Below are positions 13,196-22,895 of a stretch of 64,000 nucleotides of DNA, one piece after another. The translations under genes were made by a program, and so were the position numbers. Position 1 is the first letter of the stretch. The number at the start of each line of letters is the position of its first letter. The notes beneath the pieces were generated by a model. The model was given only the letters and a program-made list of their open reading frames with translations, searched no databases and was not told the origin of the DNA. Location: contig JAPFBL010000069.1 of assembly GCA_026182355.1 (NCBI GenBank), positions 1,276,001 to 1,340,000 of the forward strand, written 5' to 3'. The DNA comes from Hermatobates lingyangjiaoensis (taxonomy: Eukaryota; Arthropoda; Insecta; Hemiptera; Hermatobatidae).

Positions 13196-13449
13196 GTTGT
13201 ATATGCTAGGGTGTGCCAGTTTTTTGTAGAGTAGTGAGTACAATATTTTCAATCTCGCATATGTCCAAGATTTAGATATCCAATGTTTAGTGAGAAAGGC
13301 TGCTAAGTTACCGGACGTACTGCTCAAAACCAAATGTAGAACTCTACGTTACAGTATAGAATATGATACATGCAAAAACTAAATAGGAGTAGCATTCAGA
13401 AAAATTTAAATACTCTACGAAAATAGCACAAACTCGAATCCTGCATAGG

Positions 13450-13720
13450 TGTTATTAGGGGGACAACGTTAGTTCAGTTGTAATGTGCTCGCCTCAGAAC
13501 TTGTAGGTCCAGGTTTCAATACCTACCCTCTCCCTGGATATGTTCACGTGGGAGGTAAATAAATATGAGCACGTCGTCCCTGGGAGAGGACGTTATGTCG
13601 TCGCTCTGGAGCCTGTACAATGCCAGATATTCGCTAATAATCATTACTCTAAATCCACTTGAAGTAGGCAAAATTTAGGACTTCCAATGTACAATCAATC
13701 TTTCTTGTGTGGTATCATAA
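13450..13720 (+). mobile_element. tRNA-derived SINE, copy S1 (most complete)
   Basis: The 5' part looks like a tRNA gene: an A-box-like GTTAGTTCAGTTGTAATGTG is followed about 30 nt later by a B-box-like GGTTTCAATACC (cf. GGTTCGANTCC). The body then runs through GAGCACGTCGTCCCTGGG, CTGGAGCCTGTACAATGCCA and CAAAATTTAGGACTTCCAAT. The same order recurs at 33.1, 38.6 and 54.2 kb, and the 5' part at 60.3 kb. This is a single dispersed family, presumably transcribed by RNA polymerase III and moved by a LINE. Confidence 0.7.
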
Positions 13721-13860
13721 AGGACCAATGTTCGGTCAAAGTGTGTTCCCTTGTAGAACATCCACAGCAACCTAACCTTACCTAGTGTTTATAATATATT
13801 CCTATTAATATTTTTAAAAAATAATGCAAAAATGTGTAATATATTATATTTTAACATCAG

Positions 13861-14191
13861 CTTGGTCTAGTTATTGGTACTCTACAAAGCTGCAAACTTT
13901 GTAGAGGCGGTTCTCCGTCATAAGAAGAATGAAAGTGGTGTAAGGCAAGGGCAATGATAATTCATAGGTGAACGAATGGGGACAAGAAGGTGAATCCTAT
14001 TCAGGAGGACTGAGGCACCGGCATGAAGTAATGTGCAAACGGTTTCCGTGTCGGGTATTGCCAGGAAATAGGATGTGGTTTTTTAGTGGGTCGGGACCCC
14101 CAACCCCACATACCCTAAGCAAGACATCTTGCTAAGGGATCTGATGAACAGATTTTCCACATCCTACGACGAAAAAATAAAAAAAAAAAGT
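13861..14191 (+). mobile_element. Poly(A)-ended retroelement 3' fragment
   Basis: A GC-richer block whose end, near AGATTTTCCACATCCTACGA, passes into an A-rich tail (14172-14191). It contains GGTCGGGACCCCCAACCCCA and a GCAAGAC..CTTGC hairpin. The texture is that of the 3' end of a non-LTR retrotransposon or a SINE. No frame could be assigned. Confidence 0.45.
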
Positions 14192-14747
14192 TATTGGTAT
14201 GATTACTACGAAATTTTAGTTATCTCAAAATTTTTATAAAAGAGATTGTACTTTCACATTCATCCTTTCATAAAACGGATGAATCAAAATTGTAAGCTAT
14301 TGGGTATACTTGTAAAATAATATCCAAAACAACATAAATAATGCAAAGTTTAGTGTTTTGTGTATAGGGAAACCAGATTACATGCTATCCCTAAGAGCCG
14401 TCGTAGTAATTTACGTCAAAGAACCGTGAAAAGGGAGATATCTGATACGGAAAATGCTCTGACTGAGTAATCCCAAATCAAAAGCTTTGAAGCAAGAGCT
14501 TAACAGAGAATTCTACAAAGCTTCACTGAAAATTTAAAACATTACATCACTCTAAAATATGTAAAAATAGAGTACATAGTGTGTGATTATGATATATTTT
14601 TAAAATACGAGAATATTTTTCTTTTTTGTTTCGTCTCAAAGATTGTCACATAACCTATTCAAAGGTGAAGAAAAACTGCGTAGGTTTTTTTATAAAAGCA
14701 AAAATAGTTTAACTTTATTTTTAATAATTATTAGAAATAAAAAAAGT

Positions 14748-14800
14748 AGGAGTGGCCTGCACTCAACTTTACTACATAGTAAACATAGTATGAAACTCAT
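14748..14800 (+). repeat. Interspersed repeat Z, copy 2
   Basis: GGAGTGGCCTGCACTCAACT, then TTTACTACATAGTAAAC, matches copy 1 at 2531. Confidence 0.5.
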
Positions 14801-15759
14801 TGACAACTAACTGATTTTTTTTTTATAATTTGGCTATGCAAACTATTAATCATTGTAAACAAATTATGTATCATTTTTATACATACGGTTACAAATATTT
14901 TTTCAGTAAAAGAATCTAGAAATCATTGATCAATCAGACATATTATTAAAATTATTTTACTGAAGGTCTAAATCTCATCGGACTCGTACACTCCGCTTCC
15001 TAACCAGTCATATTGTACATACCATTCTTGTAACTAATTTCAACTTCAGGTTTTAAGTTCGTTAATGACTTTCATAAGTGTACAAAGAGAAGTATCCTGA
15101 TAATTATAGTTTTAGGTGCTCTCTTGACAGCAATCTTTATGCAGGTGATCCATTATTCCAAGATGAATTTTCAGTTTTCACAGGTTTCCTTTAATCGGAA
15201 TTTAATAAAAATTTTTTCCAAAAATTTATAATTTTCATGTTTTATTTAATTGTTCTCTAATTGTACTTTTAAAGTTAAAAAAACTTTTTCTGAAATCATA
15301 AATGTACCATAACGCCCCATCTTATAAATACAATTTTGAAAAAAAAACCACAACCTCTCTTCATATTTGGTGCTATTTTAGATATACTTTCATTTTGATT
15401 AGATAAAGAGTATTATTTTGATCCTCCTTCATATTTTAAAACAACTGAAAATTTTTTCGCTAATTACTTTTATTTTTTCCATGGTAATCAAAAACTTTCA
15501 AAAGTAAATACTTAAAGAAAAATATTGGTTAAAAACACATTGTGGCCAAAAAATTGACTATTTTTTTATTGCCTCAAACAATAGGGACACATCTTAAGTC
15601 AAATACCCAAAGATCATTTGCATAAAATGTTAATTAGATGCATCAAATGGTTTGGACTCAAATTTGTGATATTTCAGTCCCAAATTTGGGACTACTCGTG
15701 ACCATATTGTTTTGATAACACCTACAGACATACAGCCGCACCTACTCACACAACAAGCA

Positions 15760-15763
<4 letters not shown>
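14801..15763. other. AT-rich stretch, nothing supported
   Basis: No gene, repeat partner or RNA motif was recognised. Confidence 0.5.

Positions 15764-15850
<87 letters not shown>
15764..15850. repeat. (CA)n microsatellite, 87 bp
   Basis: The longest uninterrupted CA run in the window. Any reading frame through it is an artefact of the repeat. Confidence 0.98.
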
Positions 15851-15854
<4 letters not shown>

Positions 15855-17210
15855 TCATCGCAAAACGGCAAAAAAGGACTTTGGGGACCTTAAAACATGA
15901 AAATCGGTCAAAATTTCCATATAAAATTATTTCATGAATAATATACTTTACTTATAAAAAAGTAAATAATTATAATAAAGAAAAAAAAATAAAAAAAGTG
16001 AAATCATTTGAATCAATTTCTATAGAAAAACATAATTAAATCAGCGCTTAAACAAAAGAAAGGTTACGTATTTGTTTAAAACAGCAAAACAGTTTGGTGA
16101 ATCTAATGTCGATTATTAAGAGAAAAGGAGCCACCTGAGTATAGCTTTCTTCAAGACAATTGAAGCACCTGAATTAAGAAAGTTTACGTCAAAGAAAATC
16201 AAATAATAGCAAGGGGAGATCAAATAGAGGCAATGCTTTGACAGAAGGATTAGTGCTCTCTCAAAATGAAAAACATGATCTCAAGTTTGTTTAGTTCATA
16301 CTGAGTAATAAGTTTGAACGGCACTTGTCTAAGTGGAGACAAACTGAACCTGATTTTTTTTTCGATGAGTGAATAAAGATTTTTACCTTAGTTTCTAAAG
16401 TTTACGGTTTCTTAAATATCTTCATCAAAAAACTAATAAGTCGAAGATTTGGGTATTCATAATTTACTGCAGTATAGGTCTATAGTTGAATCAAAAACTA
16501 TTTTAATAACTAAAATAAATATTAACTTTTTTTAGGCTTTACATATTATGAATTAAAACATATATAACTTATTTTAGCTAAAAAGAATTATGACGTTTGA
16601 AAATAAATATCTAAAGGGAAATTACATTTCAATGAAATACATTTTTTACAGTAGGATTGATAATGTATTTGTTCTATTGGCAAATGAAAATATTAATGTT
16701 TCGGTTGAAGATAATATAACGCAATAAAAAATATAATTATTTAAATAAAAGTTTTAACAAAAATTTATTCCGAAAAGAAGGAAGAAACACCAAGAGAGTA
16801 GCTGTGTTAAATATTTTGATGGAATATTTTACATACATTAAAGCCATTCATGCCATCTACATTTGCTTTCCACGAATACGCCAACACTGATTTATTCAAT
16901 GCTTGGCTGCACTTTGCACTGCCTGTTTGTTCAGTTGTTAAATAGATATATGATCGTCAGCCAAAAGGAAATAAAAAGTTCTGACACTATAAGAAACTAC
17001 ATTAAAAAGTACTTCATTTTTTTTGTTTCCTCACGGGTTGTAACCCTACTATGAGGGAACTAATTTTCTTTTTTGTAGCCTGTGCCCATTCTGACTACAG
17101 GCTTACTCTTACTTTATACACACATTTGAACTACATTATTTAATTATAAGAGTCATTTTATACATTGCAAGATGTACTTATATATACATACATATATATA
17201 TATATATATC
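15851..17210. other. AT-rich stretch; two small hairpins near 17000-17110
   Basis: No gene. CTCACGGGTTGTAACCC..TGAGGG and AGCCTGTG..CTACAGGCT form two short hairpins just before a TA tract, perhaps a retroelement 3' end. Confidence 0.4.
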
Positions 17211-17425
17211 TAAAGATTTCACATAAACACATGAAATAACAATTAATGATCAAACCACAATAAGACAATGGGAAAACAAGACTAAGATATTTCAACCGTA
17301 ACAAGTGGTCTTTGTCAGAGTCAAAAACCCAACCTTAGTTGGGTTTTTGACTCTGACGAAGACCGCTTGTTACGGTTGAAATATCTTAGTCTTGTTTTCC
17401 CATTTTCTTATTGTGGTTTGATCAT
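17211..17425 (+). mobile_element. Foldback element A2
   Basis: It starts at TAAAGATTTCACATAAACAC and ends at GTTTGATCAT. The inverted arms meet at AACCCAACCTTAGTTGGGTT. The right arm carries CTGACGA / A / GACCG-loop-CGGTT / GAAA. Both arms carry the same private change, ATATTT on the left and AAATAT on the right, where the family has ATCTTT/AAAGAT. The changed site still gives a self-complementary ATAT core. It lies beside a (TA)n tract, 150 bp before the PLE. Confidence 0.85.
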
Positions 17426-17576
17426 GGGTAATTATATATTATTTAATATGGATAATATATTTATATATATATTATATATATACCTTCGACTAGACTTCTT
17501 ATATCCTCATAAAAACCCATATTTCTTCTTATATAAACCCAATATATATATATATATATATGTTTTTATATATTTT

Positions 17577-18794
17577 TTAAATTGTATGCCTACTTTTAAT
17601 CTCAAACTTTTCTACTGAATCTCTCGATTTCTCTAATACACTCTCTCCATTTTGTGGTACAAGATAGATTTAGTTGACCAAAGTTTTTATTTACATAGCC
17701 CGACATGTTTCGGTCCTCACTGACCATTATCAAGGATTATAGTTGTACAAAATCTTAAATAAACTATACATAACTAAACATAACTTAAAAACATTTATAA
17801 TTAAATTAACACTACATATTACATTCAACGCCTTAATTTTGTGATAACTAAAAATGGTTAGATGACAAGGAGAGGTTATACACAGGCAATGGTTACCAAG
17901 TGTAGAGTTCCTTGTGCAAATCACAGAGGGCAGGCAATCTCATCAAATTTCTGGCTTTTCATCTTTCCTTCGTATAATTTTAAAATTTCTAACCTTCATT
18001 GCTTGTTCAAGGTAGGTTGTTTCCATAATGAATAATGCTTCATTATGCTAATTGTTTGGTCAATTTTACTGTTGTAATCCTTGTGTTGTAATTAATTTCT
18101 TTAGTTAACTTATTGCCATGGCAATTAAAGCAGTTCCTTGGTCCACCTGAAGGAGGTGCTTGTCAACTTCTCGAAATAGTAGTAGTAGAACCAACATATG
18201 TAATTGTAGGGACTACAGTTCCTGTGTTACTCGTACATATGTTGGTTCTTGGAGTGTTGACTTCTTCTGAAGGTATTCCTAATTACCATGCTCGCTGTTG
18301 TTGAGCCTCTATAAAAAATCTTCATTTAGCTGATCGTCAGATTGGGCAGGTTGTATTGGCCGCTATTATCCCCTTTAGTAAACGTTCATCTACTTATGAG
18401 CCTCTGAAATTGATTATTATAATATATTGTAAAAGTTGTACCCTTATTTTCGATTACATTCTGAAGATCACTGTTCGGAGCTGTTTATGGTACTTCCTAA
18501 GATTGAGTCAAGTTTGTTGCTGTAACCATTATTAATGAGGACTTGTTTAAGTCTTTCAGCTCTGCTCAAACAGAACCCAACTAGAGGATACTTTAAATTG
18601 CCCTATGTATGAGCGTCTTGATCATTCCATCCTTGTATCTTTCGGGGCACTCACTTCTAGCGTTTAGATGAATTCCACTGTTGGTAGCCTTCACAAAGAC
18701 TGATGTATCAAACTGCCTGGTTTCTTTATTTATTCTAATTGCAACATCCAAAAAGTTTAGGCAATTTTTGTTACTCATCTCATGCGTAAATTTT
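17577..18794 (-). pseudogene. Penelope-like element, inverted 3' half (left arm)
   Basis: The reverse complement of the 19150-20425 copy. Read on minus from 18794 it gives, in order: a peptide at 18778-18593 (MSNKNCLNFLDVAIRINKET onward) from the region after the RT palm; the GIY-YIG region at about 18240-17990 with several small deletions; the hammerhead-like motif at 17740-17695; and the start of the next unit's N-terminal coding out to 17577. The arm ends abruptly at 18794, where AAATTTT joins it to the RT core of the plus copy. In this arm FLDVAIR is intact while the plus copy is damaged there, whereas the GIY-YIG region is worse here. Each copy has therefore decayed independently. Confidence 0.85.
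17695..17740 (-). ncRNA. PLE pLTR hammerhead-like motif, left copy
   Basis: The reverse complement of 20240-20285, with the same core: TTGATAA / T / GGTC-loop-GACC / GAAA / ACATGT / C. The first core base and G8 depart from the CTGANGA consensus. Confidence 0.5.
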
Positions 18795-19052
18795 GAGTCA
18801 TTATTTACAAACGTGCCAGTGCAGGAAACTATCGAGATAATTTGTAAAATGGCCTACAACCATACCACTCTACCTCCTCCTCCTTTTAAAGAACAAATAA
18901 TGAAAGATCTTTTGGCAGCTTGCACAACTAAAAATCCATTTTCCCACATAGAAGGAAGCTTATACTACCAAATTGACGGTGTGGCGATGGGTTCCCTAAT
19001 AGGGGTCACATTTGCGAACTTTTATATGAATCTTGAGAATAATAATGGCTAA
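18792..19052 (+). pseudogene. PLE reverse transcriptase core fragment
   Basis: Translation from 18792 gives FESLFTNVPVQETIEIICK, then a linker and YYQIDGVAMGSLIGVTFANF. These are the characteristic PLE RT blocks: the S-L-F-T-N-V-P motif with its metal-binding region, and the Q-x-D-G-V-A-M-G-S-P-x-x-x-x-x-A-N palm motif; here LIG stands where PLG is usual. A stop follows at 19050. The catalytic DD box survives in another frame near 19082-19100, reading YCSIDDCFVL. The N-terminal part of RT is missing because the junction with the inverted copy lies at 18794. An open frame that starts at 18681 is a chimera whose first 37 codons are antisense of the left arm. Confidence 0.85.
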
Positions 19053-19725
19053 AATTCATCATGGAACTCAATACTGCAGTATTGATGATTGCTTTGTGTT
19101 ATGGATAAACCTAGACATGGAAATTTAACGGCATTCAGCTAACTCAGATTAAAATTTACGCATGAGATGAGTAACAAAATTGCTAAACGATGTTGCAATT
19201 AGAATAAATAAAGAAACCAGGCAGTTTGATACATCAGTCTTTGTGAAGGCTACCAACAGTGGAATTCATCTAAACGCTAGAAGTGAGTGCCCCGAAAGAT
19301 ACAAGGACGGAATGATCAAGACGCTCATACATAGGGCATTTAAAGTATCCTCTAGTTGGGTTCTGTTTGAGCAGGAGGCTGAAAGACTTAAACAAGTCCT
19401 CATTAATAATGGTTACAGCAACAAACGGTTTGACTCAATCTTAGGAAGTACCATAAACAGGCTCCGGAACAGTGATCTTCAGAATGTAATCGAAAATAAG
19501 GGTACAACTTTTACAATATATTATAATAATCAATATTCAGAGGCTCATAAGGTAGATGAACGTGTACTAAAGGGGATAATAGCGGCCAATACAACCTGCC
19601 TCAATCCTGACGATCAGCTAAAACTGAAGATTTTTTATAGAGGCTCAACAACAGCGAGCATGGTAATTAGGAATAACCTTCAGAAGAAGTCAACACTCCA
19701 AAGAACCAACATAGTGTACGAGTAA
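19053..19725 (+). pseudogene. PLE RT C-terminal and linker region
   Basis: It follows the RT core. HSANSDLKFTHEMSN at about 19130-19175 corresponds to the region before FLDV, which is disrupted here by small indels. From 19180 a clean 181-codon frame runs LNDVAIRINKETRQFDTSVF through an RYKDGMIKTLIHRAF block to a stop at 19725. In known PLEs this segment lies between the RT palm and the GIY-YIG domain. The stop at 19723-19725 and a frame change separate it from the endonuclease. Confidence 0.8.
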
Positions 19726-19750
19726 CACAGGGAACTGTGAGTCCCTACAA

Positions 19751-20059
19751 TCTACATATGTTGGTTCTACTACTACTACATTATCGAGAAGGTTGACAAT
19801 GCACCTCACTTCAGGTGGACCCAAGGAACATGCTTTAATTGCCCATGGCATTAAGTTAACTAAAGAAATGCTAATTAACAACACAAGGATCCTGCAACAG
19901 TAAAATGACCAAACAAGATTACGCATAATTGAAGCATTATTCATTATGGAGAAACAACCTGCCTTGAACAAGCAAGGTGAAGCGTTTAGACGAATTTTAA
20001 AATTATACGAAGGAAAGATGAAAAGCCAGAAATTTGATGAGATTGCCTGCCCTCTGTGA
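19751..20059 (+). pseudogene. PLE GIY-YIG endonuclease domain
   Basis: One frame from 19751 to the stop at 20057-20059, interrupted only by one TAA after RILQQ. It reads STYVGSTTTTLSRRL followed by a His and an AHG block, LTKEMLINN, and RLRIIEALFIM with LNKQ. These supply the expected Y-V-G of the GIY-YIG signature, a conserved Arg and His, the Glu in IIEA and the Asn in LNK. The domain nicks target DNA in GIY-YIG-bearing PLEs. It needs one stop and the upstream frameshift to be absent to be functional, so this is a young but dead copy. Confidence 0.85.
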
Positions 20060-20239
20060 TTTGCACAAGGAACTCTACACTTGGTAACCATTGCCTGTGT
20101 ATAACCTCTCCTTGTCATCTAACCATTTTTAGTTATCACAAAATTAAGGCGTTGAATGTAATATGTAGTGTTAATTTAATTATAAATGTTTTTAAGTTAT
20201 GTTTAGTTATGTATAGTTTATTTAAGATTTTGTACAACT

Positions 20240-20285
20240 ATAATCCTTGATAATGGTCAGTGAGGACCGAAACATGTCGGGCTAT
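20240..20285 (+). ncRNA. PLE pLTR hammerhead-like motif, right copy
   Basis: Helix I pairs ATAATCC (20240-20246) with GGGCTAT (20279-20285), with one mismatch and one G-U. Then TTGATAA, spacer T, stem II GGTC/GACC around AGTGAG, GAAA, and ACATGT followed by C at 20278. Helix III could be 2 bp within one molecule or 6 bp between two through the ACATGT palindrome. Two consensus core positions differ, and there is one extra base before stem II compared with textbook hammerheads. Confidence 0.5.
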
Positions 20286-20297
20286 GTAAATAAAAAC

Positions 20298-20447
20298 TTT
20301 GGTCAACTAATCTATCTTGTACCACAAAAATGGAGAGAGTGTATTAGAGAAATCGAGAGATTCAGTAGAAAAGTTGTGAGATTAAAAGTAGGCATACAAT
20401 TTTACAAGACATGCATAAACGAAGGTCTGCTCCCGAAATATACGAAT
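20298..20447 (+). pseudogene. PLE N-terminal coding, start of a second unit
   Basis: It reads FGQLIYLVPQKWRECIREIE, then a basic helix and QFYKTCINEGLLPKYTN. I interpret this as the start of the PLE protein because it lies directly downstream of the hammerhead, inside the pLTR, and because a related peptide (FGELVYLIPERFKSK) occurs at 56.1-56.2 kb. A pLTR followed by an N-terminus after a C-terminus means that the plus copy came from a tandem PLE array. Confidence 0.65.
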
Positions 20448-20466
20448 TTAATATATATATATATAT

Positions 20467-20600
20467 ATATCGTTAAATTGTATGCCTCTTTTTAGTTTTA
20501 CAACTTTTCTACTGAGTCTCTCAATTTCTCTAATACACTTTCTCCATTTTTCTGGTACAATGTAGATTAGTTTACAAAAAGTTTTATTTATATAGCCATT
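20467..20600 (-). repeat. Second inverted piece of the PLE pLTR
   Basis: The reverse complement of about 20285-20415 (TGTATGCCT, TCTCTAATACAC and GGTACAA blocks). It is separated from that copy by a (TA)n tract at about 20452-20470. This leaves pLTR ends facing each other at the right edge of the PLE. Confidence 0.8.
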
Positions 20601-20814
20601 TTTTTTTTCGTTAATTATTAGTCATAGAAAGTATCATCATTTCATGAAACCGTTAATATTATTTTTTTTATTGATACTTAAGAATAAAAAATGATTGATT
20701 AATCTAGCAACAATAAATAAATATTTAACACTGTAATTGCGTTCCCTAATATATAAACATCTCTAAGCATAATATCTACCAGTATTAATATTCACACTAA
20801 CAGCAAGTCGGGAT

Positions 20815-20845
20815 ATTACTAAAGTTGAGTGGTATACAATCTATA
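20815..20845 (-). repeat. Interspersed repeat Z, inverted copy
   Basis: TACTAAAGTTGAGTGGTATAC is a diverged reverse complement of the Z end. A similar inverted copy lies at 24800-24830 (AGCAAAGTTGAGTGTCGTCC). Confidence 0.35.
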
Positions 20846-21597
20846 TTTTGAAATTACTTTATTAAAGCACCAATTATAAAGTAATTAAGTTAGGCTTAAT
20901 CACTTTCAGTCGCCAGTCACTTTGCTTCACCGACTTCTATTGCACCTACTCTCAACTTTTTTGTGCAGTTAACACTTTAGAAAGAATTAGTTAAACACCA
21001 ATACTGATTTTAACGAAAAGTTACTATATTAGTCAGTTTATTTCTGTTTTTGTTTAATTTACCTATCTGTTCGTTCTTTGAAAAGAAAAATAACCTACTT
21101 TGTAGTTAAAAAAAAACTGCCTCTCACTTATTTAGTGATAAGCTTAAATAGATGGAAGACAATATAAATACGACGCATAACAGAAAAGATAAGCGTCACT
21201 ATGTCGGTATGATCTATGTTCCCTCTCTTGTTCTTACTACTTGGTGAAACCAAGAATTTGTACCATAAGTATTCTTTATACGTGACACTATGTCACGTGT
21301 TCATTCAAACTAGACAGTTGTTAAAATCAGAAGTAACAGTGTTACAAGTGAACAGTGTTGAGGTTACTTCTAATGTTATCTTATTAGGCTAGTCGAAGGT
21401 TTTGTCCGATTAAGATTGTGATCCCTTTAAATAATGTAAATTTAATTTTCATAGTCAGCAAATTCTTACTTCTGTAATTTATATTGCTTTATTTATCTCT
21501 GAAATATTTCTACTTGTAATATTCATAAGTTGTAACAATCTATTTTCATATTGTTTATATGTTGGATGTTGATATGTGATTTTTTATTACACTTTGT

Positions 21598-21712
21598 TTG
21601 TAGGCCTATGTAAAAGGGTTTAGAATAAAACCGAAACGTCAGCAAAAAGAATTTAATTTTTGAACCTGGAAAATTGACCAAATCCCGATTAGATAACACA
21701 CCTGTATATAAA
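21598..21712 (+). repeat. Hammerhead-like repeat H1
   Basis: CTATGTA / A / stem GGGTTT-AAACC region / GAAA / ACGT / C at about 21605-21638, followed by ATTGACCAAATCCCGATTAG. The latter block matches the ends of palindromes at 22313 and 48917. The CTGANGA box is degenerate (CTATGTA). Confidence 0.5.
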
Positions 21713-21721
21713 CATATATAT

Positions 21722-21883
21722 AATATTTCACAATAAACACGTGAAATAACAATCAATATTCATACCACAATACGAAATAAGAAAAAAAACTAAGGTGGGT
21801 TTTGACTCTGATGAAGACCGCTTTTTACGGTTGAAAGACCTTAGACTTTTTTTTGTCATGTCTTATTGTGGTTTGAACATTTA
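21722..21883 (+). mobile_element. Foldback element A3, left arm deleted
   Basis: The start TTTCACAATAAACACGTGAA is kept, but the left arm breaks off after CTAAGG. The right arm has canonical CTGATGA (21808-21814), then GACCG..CGGTT, GAAA and GACCTT. It is degenerate. Confidence 0.7.
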
Positions 21884-21904
21884 TATATATGTAATTAATG
21901 GACG

Positions 21905-21995
21905 TTTTTCAGTTGGATTTTTGACTCCAATGAAAACCGCTTGCTATGGTTGAAAGTTCTTAGCCTTTTTTTTCATTTCATTTTGTGGTCTCATC
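21905..21995 (+). repeat. Foldback family A4, right arm only
   Basis: TTTTTGACTCCAATGAAAAC, then a TATGGTTGAAAG block, is a diverged right arm without a partner. Confidence 0.6.
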
Positions 21996-22070
21996 TTTCT
22001 TTTTTGATATTTGTATATATGATAACTACAATTTTCAAAAGAACACGCAGAAATGAAAATACTGAAACTC

Positions 22071-22101
<31 letters not shown>

Positions 22102-22107
<6 letters not shown>

Positions 22108-22222
22108 TTCACATAAACACGTGAAATAACAATCAATGATCAAACCACAATAAGAAATGGGAAAACAAGACTAAGATCTTTCAACTGTAACAAGCGGTCT
22201 TCGTCAGAGTCAAAAACTCAAC
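22102..22222 (+). repeat. Foldback family A5, left arm only
   Basis: It starts AAAGATTTCACATAAACACG immediately after (TA)n (22071-22101) and ends at CAAAAACTCAACTG, where the arms meet in other copies. A half element: the right arm was never made or was lost. Confidence 0.8.
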
Positions 22223-22261
22223 TGAACATTCATATGTCATGTCAGTATGTATAGTCATGTC

Positions 22262-22311
<50 letters not shown>
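22262..22311. repeat. (TA)n tract
   Basis: It directly precedes foldback H2. A further TA tract follows at about 22449-22465. Confidence 0.95.
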
Positions 22312-22312
22312 C

Positions 22313-22419
22313 AAAACTAAAATTTATCGGGATTCGGTCAGTTCTTCAAGTTTAAATTAAACTCTAGAGTTTAATTTGAACCTGAAGAACTAACCGAGTC
22401 CCGATAAATTTTAGTTTTC
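22313..22419. repeat. Compact palindrome H2
   Basis: The arms AAAACTAAAATTTATCGGGA and its complement meet at about 22366 (CTCTAGAG). The GGGATTCGGTCA block relates it to the 48.9 kb palindrome. CCTGAAGAAC occurs in the right arm but without a stem and GAAA, so no hammerhead is claimed. Confidence 0.8.
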
Positions 22420-22719
22420 TTTCTATTCCACGGTCGATACTTTTATCAATATATATATATATATAAAGAATCATTCACAAATATGATTCATCTAAATAAC
22501 TTTCGTCGGTCACTGAAATGGCTCTTTACAATGAACTTCCTATTTTTAAGTAGTTATCTAAATATTTTAACAGTGCACCAGTTCAACGAAAATGTTCAGT
22601 TTATAACATGTTTAGTAAAGCATTTTAATAAAGCATGTTTAGTAGCTCAATGTTTTGCAAATATTACCTTAGGTATATTATATATTTGTAGCTAGTTATT
22701 TGCTAGCTAAATAAAATTG

Positions 22720-22744
22720 AAATCCTTACAGGATGTAAGGATTT
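22720..22744. other. Perfect 11-bp hairpin
   Basis: AAATCCTTACA, loop GGA, TGTAAGGATTT. It lies at the edge of the GC-richer open frame. It could be chance, or the scar of a terminal inverted repeat. Confidence 0.6.
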
Positions 22745-22895
22745 GAATGAATACAAAGTGGTCAGAGATCGCAGCAGGCTCATGGTGAAGGGCGACTTGC
22801 AGGTGGCCGTGCCCCATCAACTGCTGATGTATGCCTTCGCGTCATTGATGGAGAGGTCACTTGGTATTCAGCCAGCTTATTTTAAAAGTGCTTAG
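22731..22895 (+). CDS. Candidate exon or gene fragment of unknown function
   Basis: A 55-codon open frame ending at TAG (22893-22895), with no ATG at its start. It reads LNEYKVVRDRSRLMVKGDLQ, then VAVPHQLLMYAFASLMERS and LGIQPAYFKSA. I do not recognise it. It stands out because base composition and third-position GC are far higher than in the surrounding AT-rich DNA, and because the peptide is not low-complexity. TCCTTACAG just before 22731 could serve as a splice acceptor, but it lacks a strong pyrimidine tract and is part of a hairpin. Alternatives are an exon of a host gene, a transposon fragment or an old viral insertion. No neighbouring coding sequence helps to choose. Confidence 0.3.
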   Translation, partial: GCKDLNEYKVVRDRSRLMVKGDLQVAVPHQLLMYAFASLMERSLGIQPAYFKSA